This document shows, piece by piece, positions 45,561 to 58,135 of a DNA stretch of 64,000 nt (the first letter of the stretch is position 1; every line of letters begins with the position of its first letter). The position numbers were made by a program, and so were the translations under genes. This DNA is from Anas platyrhynchos (taxonomy: Eukaryota; Chordata; Aves; Anseriformes; Anatidae), in contig NC_092607.1 of assembly GCF_047663525.1 (NCBI RefSeq), forward strand, positions 2,947,001 to 3,011,000. Reading direction: 5' to 3'. The notes under the pieces were generated by a model. That model made no database searches. It worked only from the letters and a program-made list of their open reading frames with translations, and was not told where the DNA came from.

Positions 45561-47734
45561 AGTAGCCTTTGAACGTCATAAAAAAAATAATCAAAGGAAC
45601 TCAACTCCTGAGTGTGAAATGTCCAGGCTGTGCTGCTGCCCGGCCTAGGTGGCCCCAAAAGGAGAGGGTAGAGGGTGTTGGGGGCATAGGGGTGTGATAT
45701 GTGGCTGGGAAGGAGGAAGACAGCAATAACCATTTTTCTGGTTACGTGTGTATCTCTTTCTTGGATTTCGTGTTATGTAGCAGCTTTTGTCAGCTGCTAT
45801 TTATTGTTCCTCCAGTGTCACTTAGAGCTCTGTTTGATTTATGCCAGCTGAGAATATTTGCCACTGCAGAGGTGGTGTTTCTTGTGAGGTCATTTCACAT
45901 ATGCAGAGTCTTTTACAAACCCATGGCATAGATCTCTGTGCATTTTCATTTACAAGTGGTACTGCTTGCTTGATTTGTCATATGGCCATGAGGTACCGAG
46001 TGTCCTTGTGCAACTAAGACCCACATCTCCCTGCTGACCTTTGTAAGAGATAAAATATTGAGAAAAGGAGTCTTTGGAGTTGCTAATGAAATGGGGAGCC
46101 TTAAAGAGTCATTTGTTGAAGTGACAGGCCTAAGAGGATTTTCAAATACTACGCTTTTCCTTTCCTGGACCCGAAGCAAATTCCTAAATTTGCCTTGCAG
46201 TGTGCTGATCTCTCCTGTTCTGTGAGGAAGAGCAGCCAGGTGCATGGTGTAAAGGAGGCACCACAAAGACCACAAGGAATTGCTGGGCCAGCACATCTAT
46301 TCCCTTTGAGATCACTTCATGAAACACAGGCCCTTCACGCCACCCCCACAGCTCAGCCCTTACGGAATATGGTATGAAATACTGTGCCATGAGCTGGAGG
46401 AGTTTCCTTGGTTAGGTTTAAAAGCCTGTCAGATATCCCCACTGTGACCAGGCTAACTGCAGCTTCCTGGGCATGTGTATCTGGGTTCTGAGCTGCTCTG
46501 GGCACTGCCTGCTTAGCTGCAAGTTTGTGCCCTTTGCTTTCCAGGCTGCTCTCTGATCCTAGCAAGGTTGCCCTGAGGCACGTGCTGACCCTTGGCTCCT
46601 TGTCAGAGCGTGTCAGCACGCTCCTCCACACTTGTCTGCACCACTCCCCTCTGCCTCAACCTCCTCACTTGAATCGAACTGCTGAGAAACTCCATGGAAG
46701 GGGCTGAGATGAGCTCTTTGAGGCAGGGGAAGGTGGACAGGGAGTCCCTGGTTACTGCACCGGCTGCTTCCCCTGGTGGGGTTGGCAGCGGGTAGGATCT
46801 AGCCCCCAGTGTAGCGGGGACCCTGCAGCACCTTGCCTGCGCCGGGGGGCTGAGCAGGGCTGGTTTGGGGAGAGGGGCTTGGAAATTGGGGGTTAAACTC
46901 CAGCCAGCTGCACTTTCAGTAGCAGGCAGCATTTGAAGCACAGCGGCCAAGTGGGATGTGAGAAGCCAGAACACGCAGCACCAGGAATAGTGGGTGGCAC
47001 TGAAGAGTCGAATACAAGAACAGAAGCACATTTTAATATATATTTCCGTTACAGGCACAAGCACAATTTGAGATGGGGGGGGGTGGGGGGTGGGGCAAAT
47101 GCATCTCAAGAGCAACATATGTGTTATCGCATGCCTCCAGCTAAGTATACAAGCAGGGATTAATGTCTATTTAACATAAAGCTAAAAGCTTGCTGTGCAG
47201 ATGGTAGGAAGTTGGGCAACAGCGTGTGCAGCTCATAGCACAGATCTATCTTAAATAAATGCCATCACCTAGCATTGTTTCTTACATAATGTTACCCACC
47301 AAATCCGTCCCTAACCCCCTTGCAGAGCTGCCGAGCTGTCTGTTCAGCGCAGGTGGGCTGGGGAGGCGACAGGGTAGCGAGTCTGACCTCAGCACATCTC
47401 AGTGAGGTCGTGGTGACAGTAATGAGATGAGGACACAAAGCAACAGGAGGAATGAGATTGCTCTGACAAGGTTTAGCCGTGCTGGCTGACTTCTAACCAA
47501 TGTCACTCTCCCTCTTCTTGTGACGGTGCAGTGAGCAGGGGCACGCAGGCAGCGGTGACACAGGCAGCTGCAGGACAGGAGGCACAGCACTGATGGGTGG
47601 GATTAGCAGGTACACAGCGTGCCTGGGAGACACCAAGGGAAAAGTGTGACTGGAATGCTGAAAAAACTCATTGTGTGAAGATTTCAGAGCTGTGCACAGA
47701 AAGGTAACAAGTGAACTGCTGTACCACACTGCCT

Positions 47735-47850
47735 GCATAATAAATACTATTAATGCCACTTGCAGATGGGGAAACAGGCCCAGTGAGATGACATGATTTA
47801 ACAAAGGTGAGAGCACTGAAACCAGAAGTACATCCTTCATTTCAATAGTA
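47735..47850 (-). mobile_element. MIR SINE remnant
   Basis: The plus strand reads AATACTATTAATGCCACTTG, CAGATGGGGAAACAGGCCCA and GTGAGATGACATGATTTAAC, the reverse complement of the MIR body (CAGATGRGGAAACTGAGGCNCAGAGAG). Old, diverged and antisense. Confidence 0.65.
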
Positions 47851-48159
47851 TGACGTACTGTGGCTGTTTTGGGGCATCCCTGCTCTAGCCAAATAATAAA
47901 GCTAAAACTTTCTGCCTGCCACTTCCTTGCCACTTCTTTAAAATTACCAGTGGCAGACCTGAGTGAAATGTCCCTGTGCTGGTGGCTTTAGGGTTTCGTG
48001 TTCCTGGAGCAGTCTGCAGGTAAGTCCTGTTGCTGTTATGCATCTTTTTGGGTATTTACAGTAAATGGTTTGAATTGCAGGGTGTGCACAAGGGGCTAAC
48101 GGCCACCTCTGACAATGAAGGTTTTAGCTCTAGTACAAGAAAGCACAGTGAGGACTTGC

Positions 48160-48345
48160 ACTGATATAACTCGTCATCTGAGTAATGGCCAGCAAAGCTT
48201 CCTATCACCATGTGAGCTGGAAAAGGAGCACTATCACTGCTGCAGAGTGGAGGTAACAGGACAGACTTTCAGTCACTTGCCTGGAGTTACAAAACAATTT
48301 AGTACCAGAACTTGGAGTTCACAGACCTCCTGCTGTTCCTGTGCT
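48160..48345 (-). mobile_element. MIR SINE remnant
   Basis: CAGTCACTTGCCTGGAGTTA, CAAAACAATTTAGTACCAGA and ACTTGGAGTTCACAGACCTC match the order of the antisense MIR consensus (GTGACTTGCCCAAGGTCACACAGC ... GGGATTCGAACCCAGGTCT). Diverged. A chance open frame spans it. Confidence 0.55.
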
Positions 48346-49979
48346 TGTATTTGATGAGATCTGTAGCTTGCTGTACAATGGGCAGGACAATACAGAAAGC
48401 AGCTGGGAGAGAGGTCTCTGTCAAGGAAAAAGAGTTCCCAGGCTGAGGAATGCTGGAAAAAGCGTTTGTCCAATAGTTCTGTGAAGGTGATAAATGCTAG
48501 AGGGAATTGGAGTGCACTGTTTAGCTCTGGAATTATGAGGGAGATCAGTGTCAAAGCAATGATTTAATGTTTGTATAGCTTTATAAATGAAAACTCCACC
48601 TTGGCTTCGACTGGTCTAATATCTGTGGGCTTCTGTCCCTCAAAAAGGAAACGACTTTTTACTGCCCTGTTAAACAGGATACTTTAAGGAAGCAATTCAT
48701 CCAGATACTGGAAGAGACACCCAGGAGCTGGGACTTTCGGTGGTCAAAGCCCACCCTCTTCCACTGGCTATGCCATTAGCCCATTGCCAGCTCTTTTCTT
48801 CATGTTTGATCAATATGGGCTTTTACTTTGTTTATTTGCACAACAGGAACAGTATGTGAGTAGGTAAATGATTATTTAGAGTGGTATATTTAGTCTCACA
48901 TGGTCTTTTTGTACATAAGATGTGCTGTCAAAGGAGCAAGTCCTCCCAAGAATCACTATTTTGTCTGCTGCCACCTAAAGCTTCTCCCCGTTAGCTCAAA
49001 CAGATTTGGGTTGCAGTGAGGAGAGTTGTGCTGATGGCTGTGTACAAAGAACATGAAACAAGGGCAAAAGCGAGTCGTTTGCTTTGGTTGTGATGCTGCG
49101 CAGCATTGTGTTGTGTACGTTATTGGCAGCATAGGTAAGCATGCCTATTTGCTCATCAAGGCCCTTCTGCCCCACCCGTGGCTGTTCCTCGTGCTCAAAA
49201 TAGAGCTATCTCTTAGGGAACTCCCCTTCTTCCAGCTGCCAGTGCTGGCCTGCGAGCTGGAGATAGTGTTTGCATCTGGTGCTGAGCCTTTTGCTGCTCG
49301 CAGATATCCTCGGTATCAGACACAGCTGTTTGGACAGTTCTCTGAGTCATTAATCCAGGCGAGCATTGAGATAATTTCCTCCCAATTGTCTCTGTGCCAC
49401 CTTGTCCCATGAATACACCCACTGGCTAATTTTTCACCCGGCTGCAGGACGAGGCTGCTTTCAGCTCCCTGGTGATGCAAGACGTGTAGCATTCGGCTTG
49501 GGCAGCTCAACAGGCTGGCTCGTGCTCCTCGTGACCGCCCATGTCCTGGCCGTGAGACCTTTCCAAGAGGCTGTGCTATTTCTGGTCACCCTCGGATTTG
49601 CAGCTGTCTCCCCTTTCGCACAGAGGTTGAATTTCCACCTCCTGGGAGGTGCTGCAGTGGCCTCCCCGTGCTGCTAGCTCTAGCACATTCACCCTGCACC
49701 ACAGGCGGGCGGCTGCGGGATGCACAACTCCGAGTGCTCCTCTCCCCATCCCGCTGCAAACTATATGTACAAGAGAGGAAAGTATTTCCATCCTCTTTGT
49801 ATGAGATCGAGCAACATGCTTCCAAATCTCTGCATGTGTTGTCATTGATCCGTGTTTCTGAGGACAGCGCTGCCATTTGCATGCAAACAACTGGGGGTCT
49901 TCCAGGCTTCGCTGCCCCCTAGGTTGTAGCTGGGCTCCATGTTCATGCTGTGGAATATGTTCCCAGTCTGTATCTGTCA

Positions 49980-50110
49980 CTGTTAGTTAATGAAAAAGCT
50001 AAACGTCGCTTCTCTTGCAGGCTCCTCTAATGGTGCAATTTTAATTTGCATGTTACTGACTGATTTTCTGTGTATGCTATGATAAATAAAAATTAAATAT
50101 TCAGAACAGC
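49980..50110. promoter_or_regulatory. Candidate conserved non-coding element
   Basis: Contains GTTAGTTAATGAAAAAGC, a TTTTAATTTGCATG octamer-like word and ATAAATAAAAATTAAATATTC. Homeodomain/POU-type composition without coding potential. Not tested for conservation. Confidence 0.3.
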
Positions 50111-51294
50111 TCCCTAGGCAGTGAACCCAACACATTTTGCCAATTTAAACTTTGCCTCAGAACACCCTGTTTCTGCTGGGAGAGAAACTGAACCAACTAG
50201 AGGTGACCAAGGAAGCAGAGTCACAGTGCTGGGAGCAAATCTGCTGCATCTCTCTCTGCTGCCAGCACAGGGACACTGGGCTTCGTCCCCTGTGGTCCAG
50301 TTAACACCTGTGTGTGCCAGGGGCTGGTCTGAGTTACCAAGGGCACCGACCAAAATCTCTAGAAAATCTAGCTGCAGTGCTTGAAGGCAAAACCATCCAC
50401 AGCTGTCTGCTCAGCACCTCTGCCAGGCTTGAACGTTGCTGTAGTGGAGACTGCTGAAAGCGGCATGCTGCTGTGTGTCAGCCCCTCCAGGGCAGAGCCT
50501 CACATTTGATTGTAAACTTGTTAGCTGAAACACCCAACCTTGTGATGGGATGGTTCGAGTGTGGCAGAAGTTCTCTCTTGGCTTTGTGGTGAGTGGCTTC
50601 TCATCTGAGAGTTTTCAGTAAGACTTTGCTCCTAAAAGTCATTGGAATGCAAATGAAATGTTTCACTGGGTACTTAGATGTGTCCCTGTTGCTGGGGTGT
50701 GTGCAAATGGTGCTTATACACTGTTATTGACTCCTGACATCACATCAATGCTCAGTGCATTTAAAAGATATTAATGTGTAACTCAGTTTTATGCTGAAGG
50801 GGAATGATTTTGCTGCTCAACACCTTGTTTGATTTGCTGCTCAGTACCTCAGTTTCTGACATTCCTGGATGCCCGTTGTTGCTCTTTAATAAGAAGAGGT
50901 AAAGCAAGCAGAAGTATCGAGTGTTGGATACCTCCAATGGACAGATGATCCATACAAAGGCAATGCTTCCATTTTTGGGGATAATTGCTGGGTTATTCTT
51001 TCAGAGACCAATGTCACAGAAACAAGTACATGGAGGCATGACTGCAGCCCCCCCAGCAAAGTACAAAGGTGGTCTGCGCCAGGCGGTTGGTGGGGGCTGC
51101 AGTGACCCTGCAGGCTGCCACATCTGCCAGAGCAATAAACCCTCAGCACTCAGCTCCAGGGCCAATGAGATTATTAGGGATTAATTAAATGCCATTACTA
51201 ATCAGTAACAGGACACAAAAATTCTGTAGTCCCTGGGGGTCTGTGGATTTTAAGATGGTTTTGGTCTAATGATTGACTGCAGTGACATACAGCT

Positions 51295-52385
51295 CTTGAC
51301 TTGGACTGGCGCACGCTTCGTTGGGTTAGAAACTGGCTGGATAGCCAGGCCCAAAGAGTTGTGGTAAATGGAGTCAAGTCCAGTTGGAGGCCAGTCACTA
51401 GTGGCGTCCCCCAGGGCTCGGTGCTGGGGCTGGTCCTCTTTAATATCTTCATCAATGATCTGGACGAGGGCATTGAGTGCACCCTCAGTAAGTTTGCAGA
51501 TGACACCAAGTTAGGTGCATGTGTCGATCTGCTCGAGGGTAGGAAAGCTCTGCAGGAGGATCTGGATAGGCTGCACCGATGGGCTGAGGTCAACTGCATG
51601 AAGTTCAACAAGGCCAAGTGCCGGGTCCTGCACCTGGGGCGCAATAACCCCAAGCAGAGCTACAGGCTGGGAGATGAGTGGTTGGAGAGCTGCCAGGCAG
51701 AGAAGGACCTGGGAGTGATGGTGGACAGTCGGCTGAATATGAGCCAGCAGTGTGCTCAGGTGGCCAAGAAGGCCAAGAAGGATACAATCCTGGCTTGTAT
51801 CAGAAACAGTGACCAGCAGGGCTAGGGAGGTGATCGCCCCCCTGTACTCGGCTCTGGTGAGGCCGCACCTCGAGTACTGTGTTCAGTTTTGGGCCCCTCG
51901 CTACAAGAAGGACATCGAGGTGCTTGAGCGGGTCCAGAGAAGGGCGACGAAGCTGGTGAGGGGCCTGGAGAACAAGTCCTACGAGGAGCGGCTGAGGGAG
52001 CTGGGCTTGTTCAGCCTGGAGAAAAGGAGGCTCAGGGGCGACCTTATTGCTCTCTACAGATACCTTAAAGGAGGCTGTAGTGAGGTGGGGGTTGGCCTGT
52101 TCTCCCACGTGCCTGGTGACAGGACGAGGGGGAATGGGCTAAAGTTGCGCCAGGGGAGTTTTAGGTTAGATGTTAGGAAGAACTTCTTTACCGAAATGGT
52201 TGTTAGACACTGGAACAGGCTGCCCAGGGAGGTGGTGGAGTCACCATCCCTGGAAGTCTTTAAAAGATGTTTAGATGTAGAGCTTAGGGATATGGTTTAG
52301 TGGGAACTGTTAGCATTAGGTTAGAGGTTGGACTCGATGATCTTGAGGTCTCTTCCAACCTAGAAATTCTGTGATTCTGTGATTC
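51295..52385 (+). mobile_element. CR1 LINE, 5'-truncated, reverse-transcriptase remnant
   Basis: A sense-strand CR1 of about 1.1 kb keeps the C-terminal part of ORF2 and the 3' UTR. It ends in the diagnostic tandem ATTCTGTG (52366-52385). The first frame (51301-51825) has the reverse-transcriptase words GVPQGSVLG and the catalytic FADDTK. The reading continues in another frame (about 51800-52300), so at least one frameshift breaks it. It has no endonuclease or 5' part, so it is a dead copy. It sits in intergenic DNA. Confidence 0.97.
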
Positions 52386-53729
52386 CTGCCTTAGACAGCC
52401 CATGCCTTAACAATGACTGAAGGACTCACAGAGGAGTACTGGAGAACCTCACCTAATTCTGAAATAAAACATTTGTACTGCCAAAGCACTGAAATCCAAT
52501 AAATTTACAAATTACCTCCCAGCCACAGTGCTGTAAAAATCCTAAATGGAAATCTGAACTCTGTCACCCCTTTGCTTCTTAAAAACGGGATAGATAAATA
52601 CATGGGAAGAACCAATAACAGTTTGGCAGTATAGGAGGTCTGTGCAATAAACCTGGCACTTGGTGCTTCAGAGATGGATCAGTAACACGGAGATGCCTAA
52701 TAGCATTTTTATGTAGCTGAAGCAGCTTGCGGATGTGTGCAGCACATCCACAGAGCTTTCTGTTCAAAAGGCAGAAGCCAAAATCTCAGCCTTGGCCATC
52801 AAAGCAACCATCATGGACTGGATGGGCTGCTTAATTCGTTCTCTGAGCAGCATGGCCCATAAAGGAACCTGCCTGGCTATGGTCAACCCTGCCACCAGCT
52901 GCCAGCCCAACATGTCATGGGTTGCAGGCTGGGTTGTCCGCTGCCAAATGGCTGGTTCTCGCACTCTCCCCTAGCATCTTTCTGAGGGCTGGGGCCTCTT
53001 GAGCCTCTGATGAATTCCCTACTGAGTCTATTTCCAAGTTTTAAAGAATTATTTTGTGTTAGTTACTTAAAATAGCACACAGGTGCAGCTGGCCTAAGGT
53101 GAGGGTTTGGTGCATGCGGTGTCCCTGCAGGCCTGAGGCCTAGCAGCGCCCTTCAAGTGGGCGCCTCCTGCATGGCAACAGGGGATGTGTTCTGACTCTG
53201 TATAGTCACGACAACTCCATTTTACTGCATTTTACCATTTGTCCATGGCTTTTGATGGACAAAGAGCAAGCTGTGAGGAAGGGGATAGAAATCTGAGCTT
53301 TAGGGGCAAGGTACGTGGTTCGCGCTCTTGTCTTAGGGATGCTGGTTTAGTTAGACCTGTCTGTGGTCATGCAGGTGCGCCGGACTTTTGTGTTGTTGAG
53401 GAAATTAATGGCTTATTAAAAATTCTTATCTAATTTAATACCAGATGTTTCACAAAGCACTATTACAAACATCTGTGCAACTGCTTAGCAAAATCCAGTC
53501 TGATAGTGCAGAGTCCTACCATTCTTCAGTTTGAGAATATAAGCTTAATGAAGTCTGTATTTCTGATCAAATTTATATAGCCATTTAGATATTTATCATA
53601 TTAATAACACCTTATAATAACTCCAGAAGCACTCTTCTACTTCCTGTATACAAGCAGTGTCTTTTTACACACAGCAGCAGCCTTGGAAGATGGATGACAG
53701 CTCCCGGTTTGATCCTCAGTTACATGTTT

Positions 53730-53840
53730 TACTCTGTTTGACAGATAGTATTTTCATGGTGATTTACTCTTCATCATAATTAGATATAACAATTAGAATA
53801 TCTTATATATCATGCTGGAATTGTATTTTAATGATTCCAA
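53730..53840. promoter_or_regulatory. Candidate conserved non-coding element
   Basis: Holds CATCATAATTAGATATAAC, AATTAGAATATC and TATTTTAATGATTCC, a cluster of TAAT cores, next to a TGACAGATAG (MEIS/TGIF-like TGACAG). No reading frame. Motif-based inference only. Confidence 0.3.
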
Positions 53841-54419
53841 AGCTGGATGGTTTCTCAGACACCTGTTCCAGGTAGGACAAGACATGCAATTAACTCTCCT
53901 CCACACCAATCTGTTTCTTTATTCTTTTTCTTTTCCTTTTTTCCCTTGAACCATTTGAGTCTCCTGGGACTAGGAAACCTCCACTATTTTCCCAGGATAT
54001 TGCCTATCCCCAGTCAATGTTTGTTATCTTATCTTTCAACTTCCTTACAGATCTGAGCAGCTGCCTTGGTATCTTTTGCTGGGTGGCAGAATCCCAGCTC
54101 CTTTGTCTCAGAAAATAGGTGCTCTGCCATGTCTGTTTGATACCTCAAGGAATGTTTTTTTCAATAAACGTAAACACCATCAATGCAAATAATGGCCAGA
54201 GATGGGAGAAACACACAGAGGACTGAGCACCTGACAGCACTGGCTGTGGCTGTGTATCCTCTTGTCCTTGGCTCCTTAAAAACAGCTTTCCCAGCTCACC
54301 GTGGCAGAGCATGTGCTGTGGTGTGGATAGGAGTTCCCAGCCAGGGACTGCCACTAAGGCAGTGCTGAGAGTCAGGGTTGATATGCGGAAGGGAGGCATG
54401 GCTGCATGTCTATTTTCTG

Positions 54420-54600
54420 CATGTGGTTATTACACAAATAAATGAGCTGTAAACACATATCTCCATAATGAATGTTTGTGTGTCAAAAGTCACGGTTTGC
54501 ACGGAAAAGTTTGCACTATTTGCACATACAAATTAGGTGCAGAATTATATAGTTTAAATGACTAAACACCCTGGTATACTTGCAAATTCTTGCAGTCGGT
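54420..54600. promoter_or_regulatory. Candidate conserved non-coding element
   Basis: An AT-rich island with TTATTACACAAATAAATGAG, a forkhead-like GTAAACAC, CCATAATGAATG and repeated TTTGCAC words. No repeat family or frame recognised. Confidence 0.25.
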
Positions 54601-56184
54601 GTCTTTCAACATAGGGATGAAACCACAGTGAAAGAAGTCCGACCGCAGATAGACTGGTGGTTCCTGAAGTCTCATCTCCTTATCTCCAACACTACCAGTG
54701 TTGTGCAGCCAGCATTTTGATGGGGTGCTCCCAAGGAAGGGTCCTGTATCTGGTGTTGAGCTGGTAGGTATTAAAAGAGGGATATGAGCTGGATATGAGG
54801 GATATGATGGTTGCTTCCCATCTGGACTTCAGAAACGCAAAGCTGAGGTGGGCAAGGATGCAGCACTCTGAAACCTCTGATGGGGAACAACTGGGCTGTA
54901 CCAGAACTTCTTTACCTGGTGCAAAGGTGATACCCACATCCTCACCATGCCAGCTGGGGAGCAGGAGAGCTGGGTACGTGTGGGGAGCAGCAGCCTACCC
55001 AGAGGAGGCTGCCTGAGCAAGCAGCAGTCAGTGTAATATTTCAGTGGTACAGCTACAGAACAAGGCAACTTTCATAATCTTTGTCACTCAGACAGAGCTG
55101 GCTGGAAGCTTTAGGAGGTGAGCTACATTGTATGTGGGCTGTAACACAGCTTATTGGCTTCCTCTGGGCAGGCAAATGTGGTATGTGCACACACCTGGGT
55201 GTTCAAGTGCATAGGTGTCTTCTTCCCCCACCAGTCTTCCTTGGCTAAAGGTGAGTGCAGATTTTGAAGAGCTGTGGTAATTTGATTTCTGTTGTTCGTT
55301 TCCATTTTCAAGTTCTTAACAACAAAAAGGACTCACAAGGTTTATTTGTTTGAAAAGTGAAATCAGCAGTGCTCGCTGCTGGGTCTGGAGGCCAGTCTTG
55401 TTACAGAGGAGGTCCTGCCTGCCCTGCAACCTCTCTCTGGCTCAGCAGTGAGCCCTGTGCTCACTCTCATTGCCCTGAGCTTTCTACAATTATGCTGTAT
55501 TCTGTGTTCATATGCTTAAAAGCATAAATGCTTAATTACTTGAAGAGGCTTGTTTGTTTTGATTAGCACAGGCTTACAAAAGGGCACAGAGAAAGTATCT
55601 TCCAGCAGGAAAGCTGTTTGCTCTTCATGGAAGGGGAGGATTAAACAGGGACTTAGTGAGTTGAACCCTGGTCTCTTTTTGAAGTGTATCTGGAACCAAG
55701 ATCCTAAATCAGTGGGATCAGCTGTGCAAAGCCTCCTCAGCTGGTGCAAATGGGCTCCAATGGATTAGGAGCAAAACTAAGGCTTGAGTACCTAGAGCCT
55801 CAAGATTTACCACAAGGTAGTTCTCTTTTGGATGTAACAGAAGAGTACTAAATAAACCTTCTCTTTAGCCTTAGTCTGTGGCAAATGGGACAGAGAAGGA
55901 GGGACAGAGAAAAATGAAACAGGATTATAGTTCCTCTGACTAATGTGGGTGTTGAGAGGGGAATGGGACTCAGAACTGTGTGCCTAATCGCAGGCTGTGA
56001 CCTGCCTGGCCAGTCCTCTCCACTTTAGACTCTCCTTGTTGGCAGCCAAGGATATTAATTCTGGGACAGGTGACGTTGTATAGGTTTGACATAGCTCGTC
56101 TCCTGTTGGCTTTGTAATGCTTCCAGCATCTCCGGTAACTTTCTGTCAATTGGGCTCTTGTTCCTTTGGAGGACTGATAGCTCA

Positions 56185-56250
56185 AATATTCTTCTTTTCC
56201 CTTTCCCTTTCTCTTTGCTTTTCCTTTTCCCTTTTCTTTTTCCAAGGGGG
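56185..56250 (+). repeat. (TTTTCCC/TTTCTC)n polypyrimidine tract
   Basis: About 65 bases of C/T with one or two purines, in units of 6-7 bases. Simple repeat with triplex potential. Confidence 0.85.
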
Positions 56251-57141
56251 GGGAAGAGGAATAGGGAGCTTAAAAACCAAAAATCAGATGCTCGATATAA
56301 CAATGGCTATACTGAAGTCTCTAGGATTCACAGCAAATAATAGGCTTTCAGTCAATCTTGATTTCTAGGAATCAACCTGTTGGTTAAATCCCAGATCAAA
56401 AGTACTCCTTTCAAGACTTGCTGTGTGCCCTGACTGTTGCTGTACAAAAAGAACATTGAAACAGTGTGCAGGGGCTGTGTACAGCCAGAAACAAAGTCCA
56501 GTTTCCTGGAGGTCTCATTTTGTCTCATCATCCCTGTAACCACCAACTCCTTCATCTCTCTGAGGAATTTCTTCCAGACAAGAAAGGAGGCATGGAGCCA
56601 GGAGGGTCTGTGGGTGCAGCTGGATCAGCTGCTTGCTGCGTGGCATCTTCGCTGAGCCCTCACTCCTCTTCTGAGCAAATTCCTCTGGACCTTTCGCCCC
56701 TGCACAAGACCAGCAGGAACTAAATTTTGTCAAAGATTTCAATCTCTCTTCCAAATATGGGTGAGAATGGCTGATCGAATGAAATGTTTTGGGGAGGGAT
56801 GGGTGTTGCTGAGAAAAGACAGAGCGAGATGCAGGTCTGTTTCCCAAGGAAACTGAGCTAAAAGAGTAACACAACTCTGCAGACTGACCTACAAAGTTTA
56901 GTGTTTGCAGTCCCCGCACACAGTGTGGAGTGGGAAGTGCTTCTGTCTGTGTCTGAGTGTTTGACTGAGCCCTGTGCCTCGGGTCCATCCTGGGTAAAAG
57001 GGGGAAGGTGATGCAGGTCCCCTGGGGGACATCAGGCTCCGTGGGTTAACCGTGGCTATGTGGAACAGTCTGTGTGATGGGGCCTCAAACTTGGCCAAGG
57101 CCTTTGTGCATCTGGAACACAAACAACAAATAAGTTTTAGT

Positions 57142-57456
57142 TTATATTAATCTCAGTACATATCTGTTTACATAGCTGTTCAGTCCATAGATGTTTCCCA
57201 TGAAGGCTCTTTCCAAAGCCAGTAGAGCACATATGGCGACGCTGTGCATTTCTCCAGCTTTGGGGTTCCTTTCTGCAGCGCGTTTAGGCAGCAACTCCAA
57301 GCTGACCAGCAGCCCTGATGACACTTGGAACTCTAACAACGAGCAGTAGGCTTTTTGAAACCGTTCCCATTTCTCACTGGCGGCCAAGGGGAAGCTCTTG
57401 ATGTGGAGAGAATGAACAAAGCACGCGGCTGAGTGACGGCTGTGACTCGTCCTCTG
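57142..57456 (-). other. Unassigned ORF on the minus strand beside a CpG island
   Basis: A minus-strand frame stays open from an acceptor-like TCTCTGCTCAG (AG complement at 57457-57458) to a TAA at 57142, about 104 codons. Its composition is protein-like, with charged and hydrophobic residues mixed (SEKWERFQKAYC, then AICALLALERAFMGN), unlike the Pro/Gly/Arg-rich shadows elsewhere. I recognise no family. Splicing from a donor in the adjacent CpG island (GAG then GTGAGG, complement of 57540 down to 57534) would put this segment in a different, quickly closed frame. Coding status is therefore doubtful. Confidence 0.25.
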
Positions 57457-57561
57457 CTGAGCAGAGACAGGTCAAGTACTTCAGGTGGAAAACAAACCCC
57501 AGCTCAGATCAGCAAGGGGCTCGGCACAGCGCTCCTCACCTCCTTGGCTGTCGCTCCGAGG

Positions 57562-57618
57562 ATGTCCTTGGAGTACCTCGAGGCGCAGCATGGGGCCGGG
57601 ATGGACCCTCAGGGAAAG
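57562..57618 (+). other. First-exon-like ORF ending at a strong donor
   Basis: An ATG in a fair Kozak context opens 19 codons (MSLEYLEAQHGAGMDPQGK), ending exactly at an AAAG/GTGAGG donor inside the CpG island. This fits a first coding exon, but no downstream exon was identified on the plus strand. The same DNA also has a plausible donor on the minus strand. Confidence 0.25.
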
Positions 57619-57699
57619 GTGAGGGCATCGCCGGGCACAGGGGGACTGTCCCTGCTAGGGTTGGGGGGGTAAAAAGGGGAGCTGGGTATGCTGAGCCCA

Positions 57700-57700
<1 letters not shown>

Positions 57701-57730
<30 letters not shown>
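57701..57730. repeat. poly-G tract (G30)
   Basis: Thirty consecutive G within the CpG island. G-quadruplex potential on the plus strand. Length is unreliable in short-read assemblies. Confidence 0.9.
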
Positions 57731-57731
<1 letters not shown>

Positions 57732-58135
57732 GGGAGGGTTGAACTGCGCTCCTCGTGCCTCAGTTTCCCTCTGAAAGCAGCTCCGGGGGCAGCCGGTGGG
57801 GTGCCTAAAATGGGGAGGAGGGGATGGGGCAGGGACCCAGGGATGGGAGCTGGGCAGGGCGGTTCGGGACAGAGCTGTCCGCAGCCTCGCTGCTGAGCCA
57901 CGGGCACGGAACCTGCCCCTCCCCCGCCCCGGGACAGGGGGGACCCGCTGCCCCCAGCACCCCCCGGCGGGACACGGAACCCCCCCCAGCAACCTCTGCC
58001 CTGGGTACGGGGGGGGGAATCGTGGTCCCCATCAGCCCCGTGCAGGGACCCCAGCCTGGTATGGGGACGCCGGGGGGTGCTGGAGCATGGCGCTGGATGG
58101 GGTCCGGCAGCCTCGGGGACTTGGGGGTGTGTAAG

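Larger units (their letters stand above)
39176..51294. other. Gene-free region downstream of SPATA2
   Basis: No coding exon was recognised on either strand, although mammals have the SLC9A8 3' end next to SPATA2. Contents are simple repeats (T16 at 44540-44555; a G/T-rich run at 47074-47094), MIR-type remnants, and candidate non-coding islands at 45400-45560 and 49980-50110. Open frames of 60-170 codons here lack domains and flanking splice sites. Confidence 0.55.
52386..57120. other. Gene-free AT-rich intergenic DNA
   Basis: No gene recognised. AT-rich islands at 53730-53840 and 54420-54600 look like candidate non-coding elements. A pyrimidine tract lies near 56.2 kb. Confidence 0.55.
57530..58135. 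promoter_or_regulatory. CpG island, possible promoter of an unrecognised transcript
   Basis: A sharp rise in GC and CpG within AT-rich DNA. It contains a first-exon-like plus-strand frame (57562-57618) and G- and C-homopolymers. CpG islands in birds usually mark promoters (established knowledge), yet no known gene was recognised nearby. Confidence 0.5.

Noticed and set aside
51295-52385. CR1 reverse-transcriptase frame as a functional gene
   Set aside because: 5'-truncated, frameshifted, ends in the ATTCTGTG tail. A dead retroposon copy.
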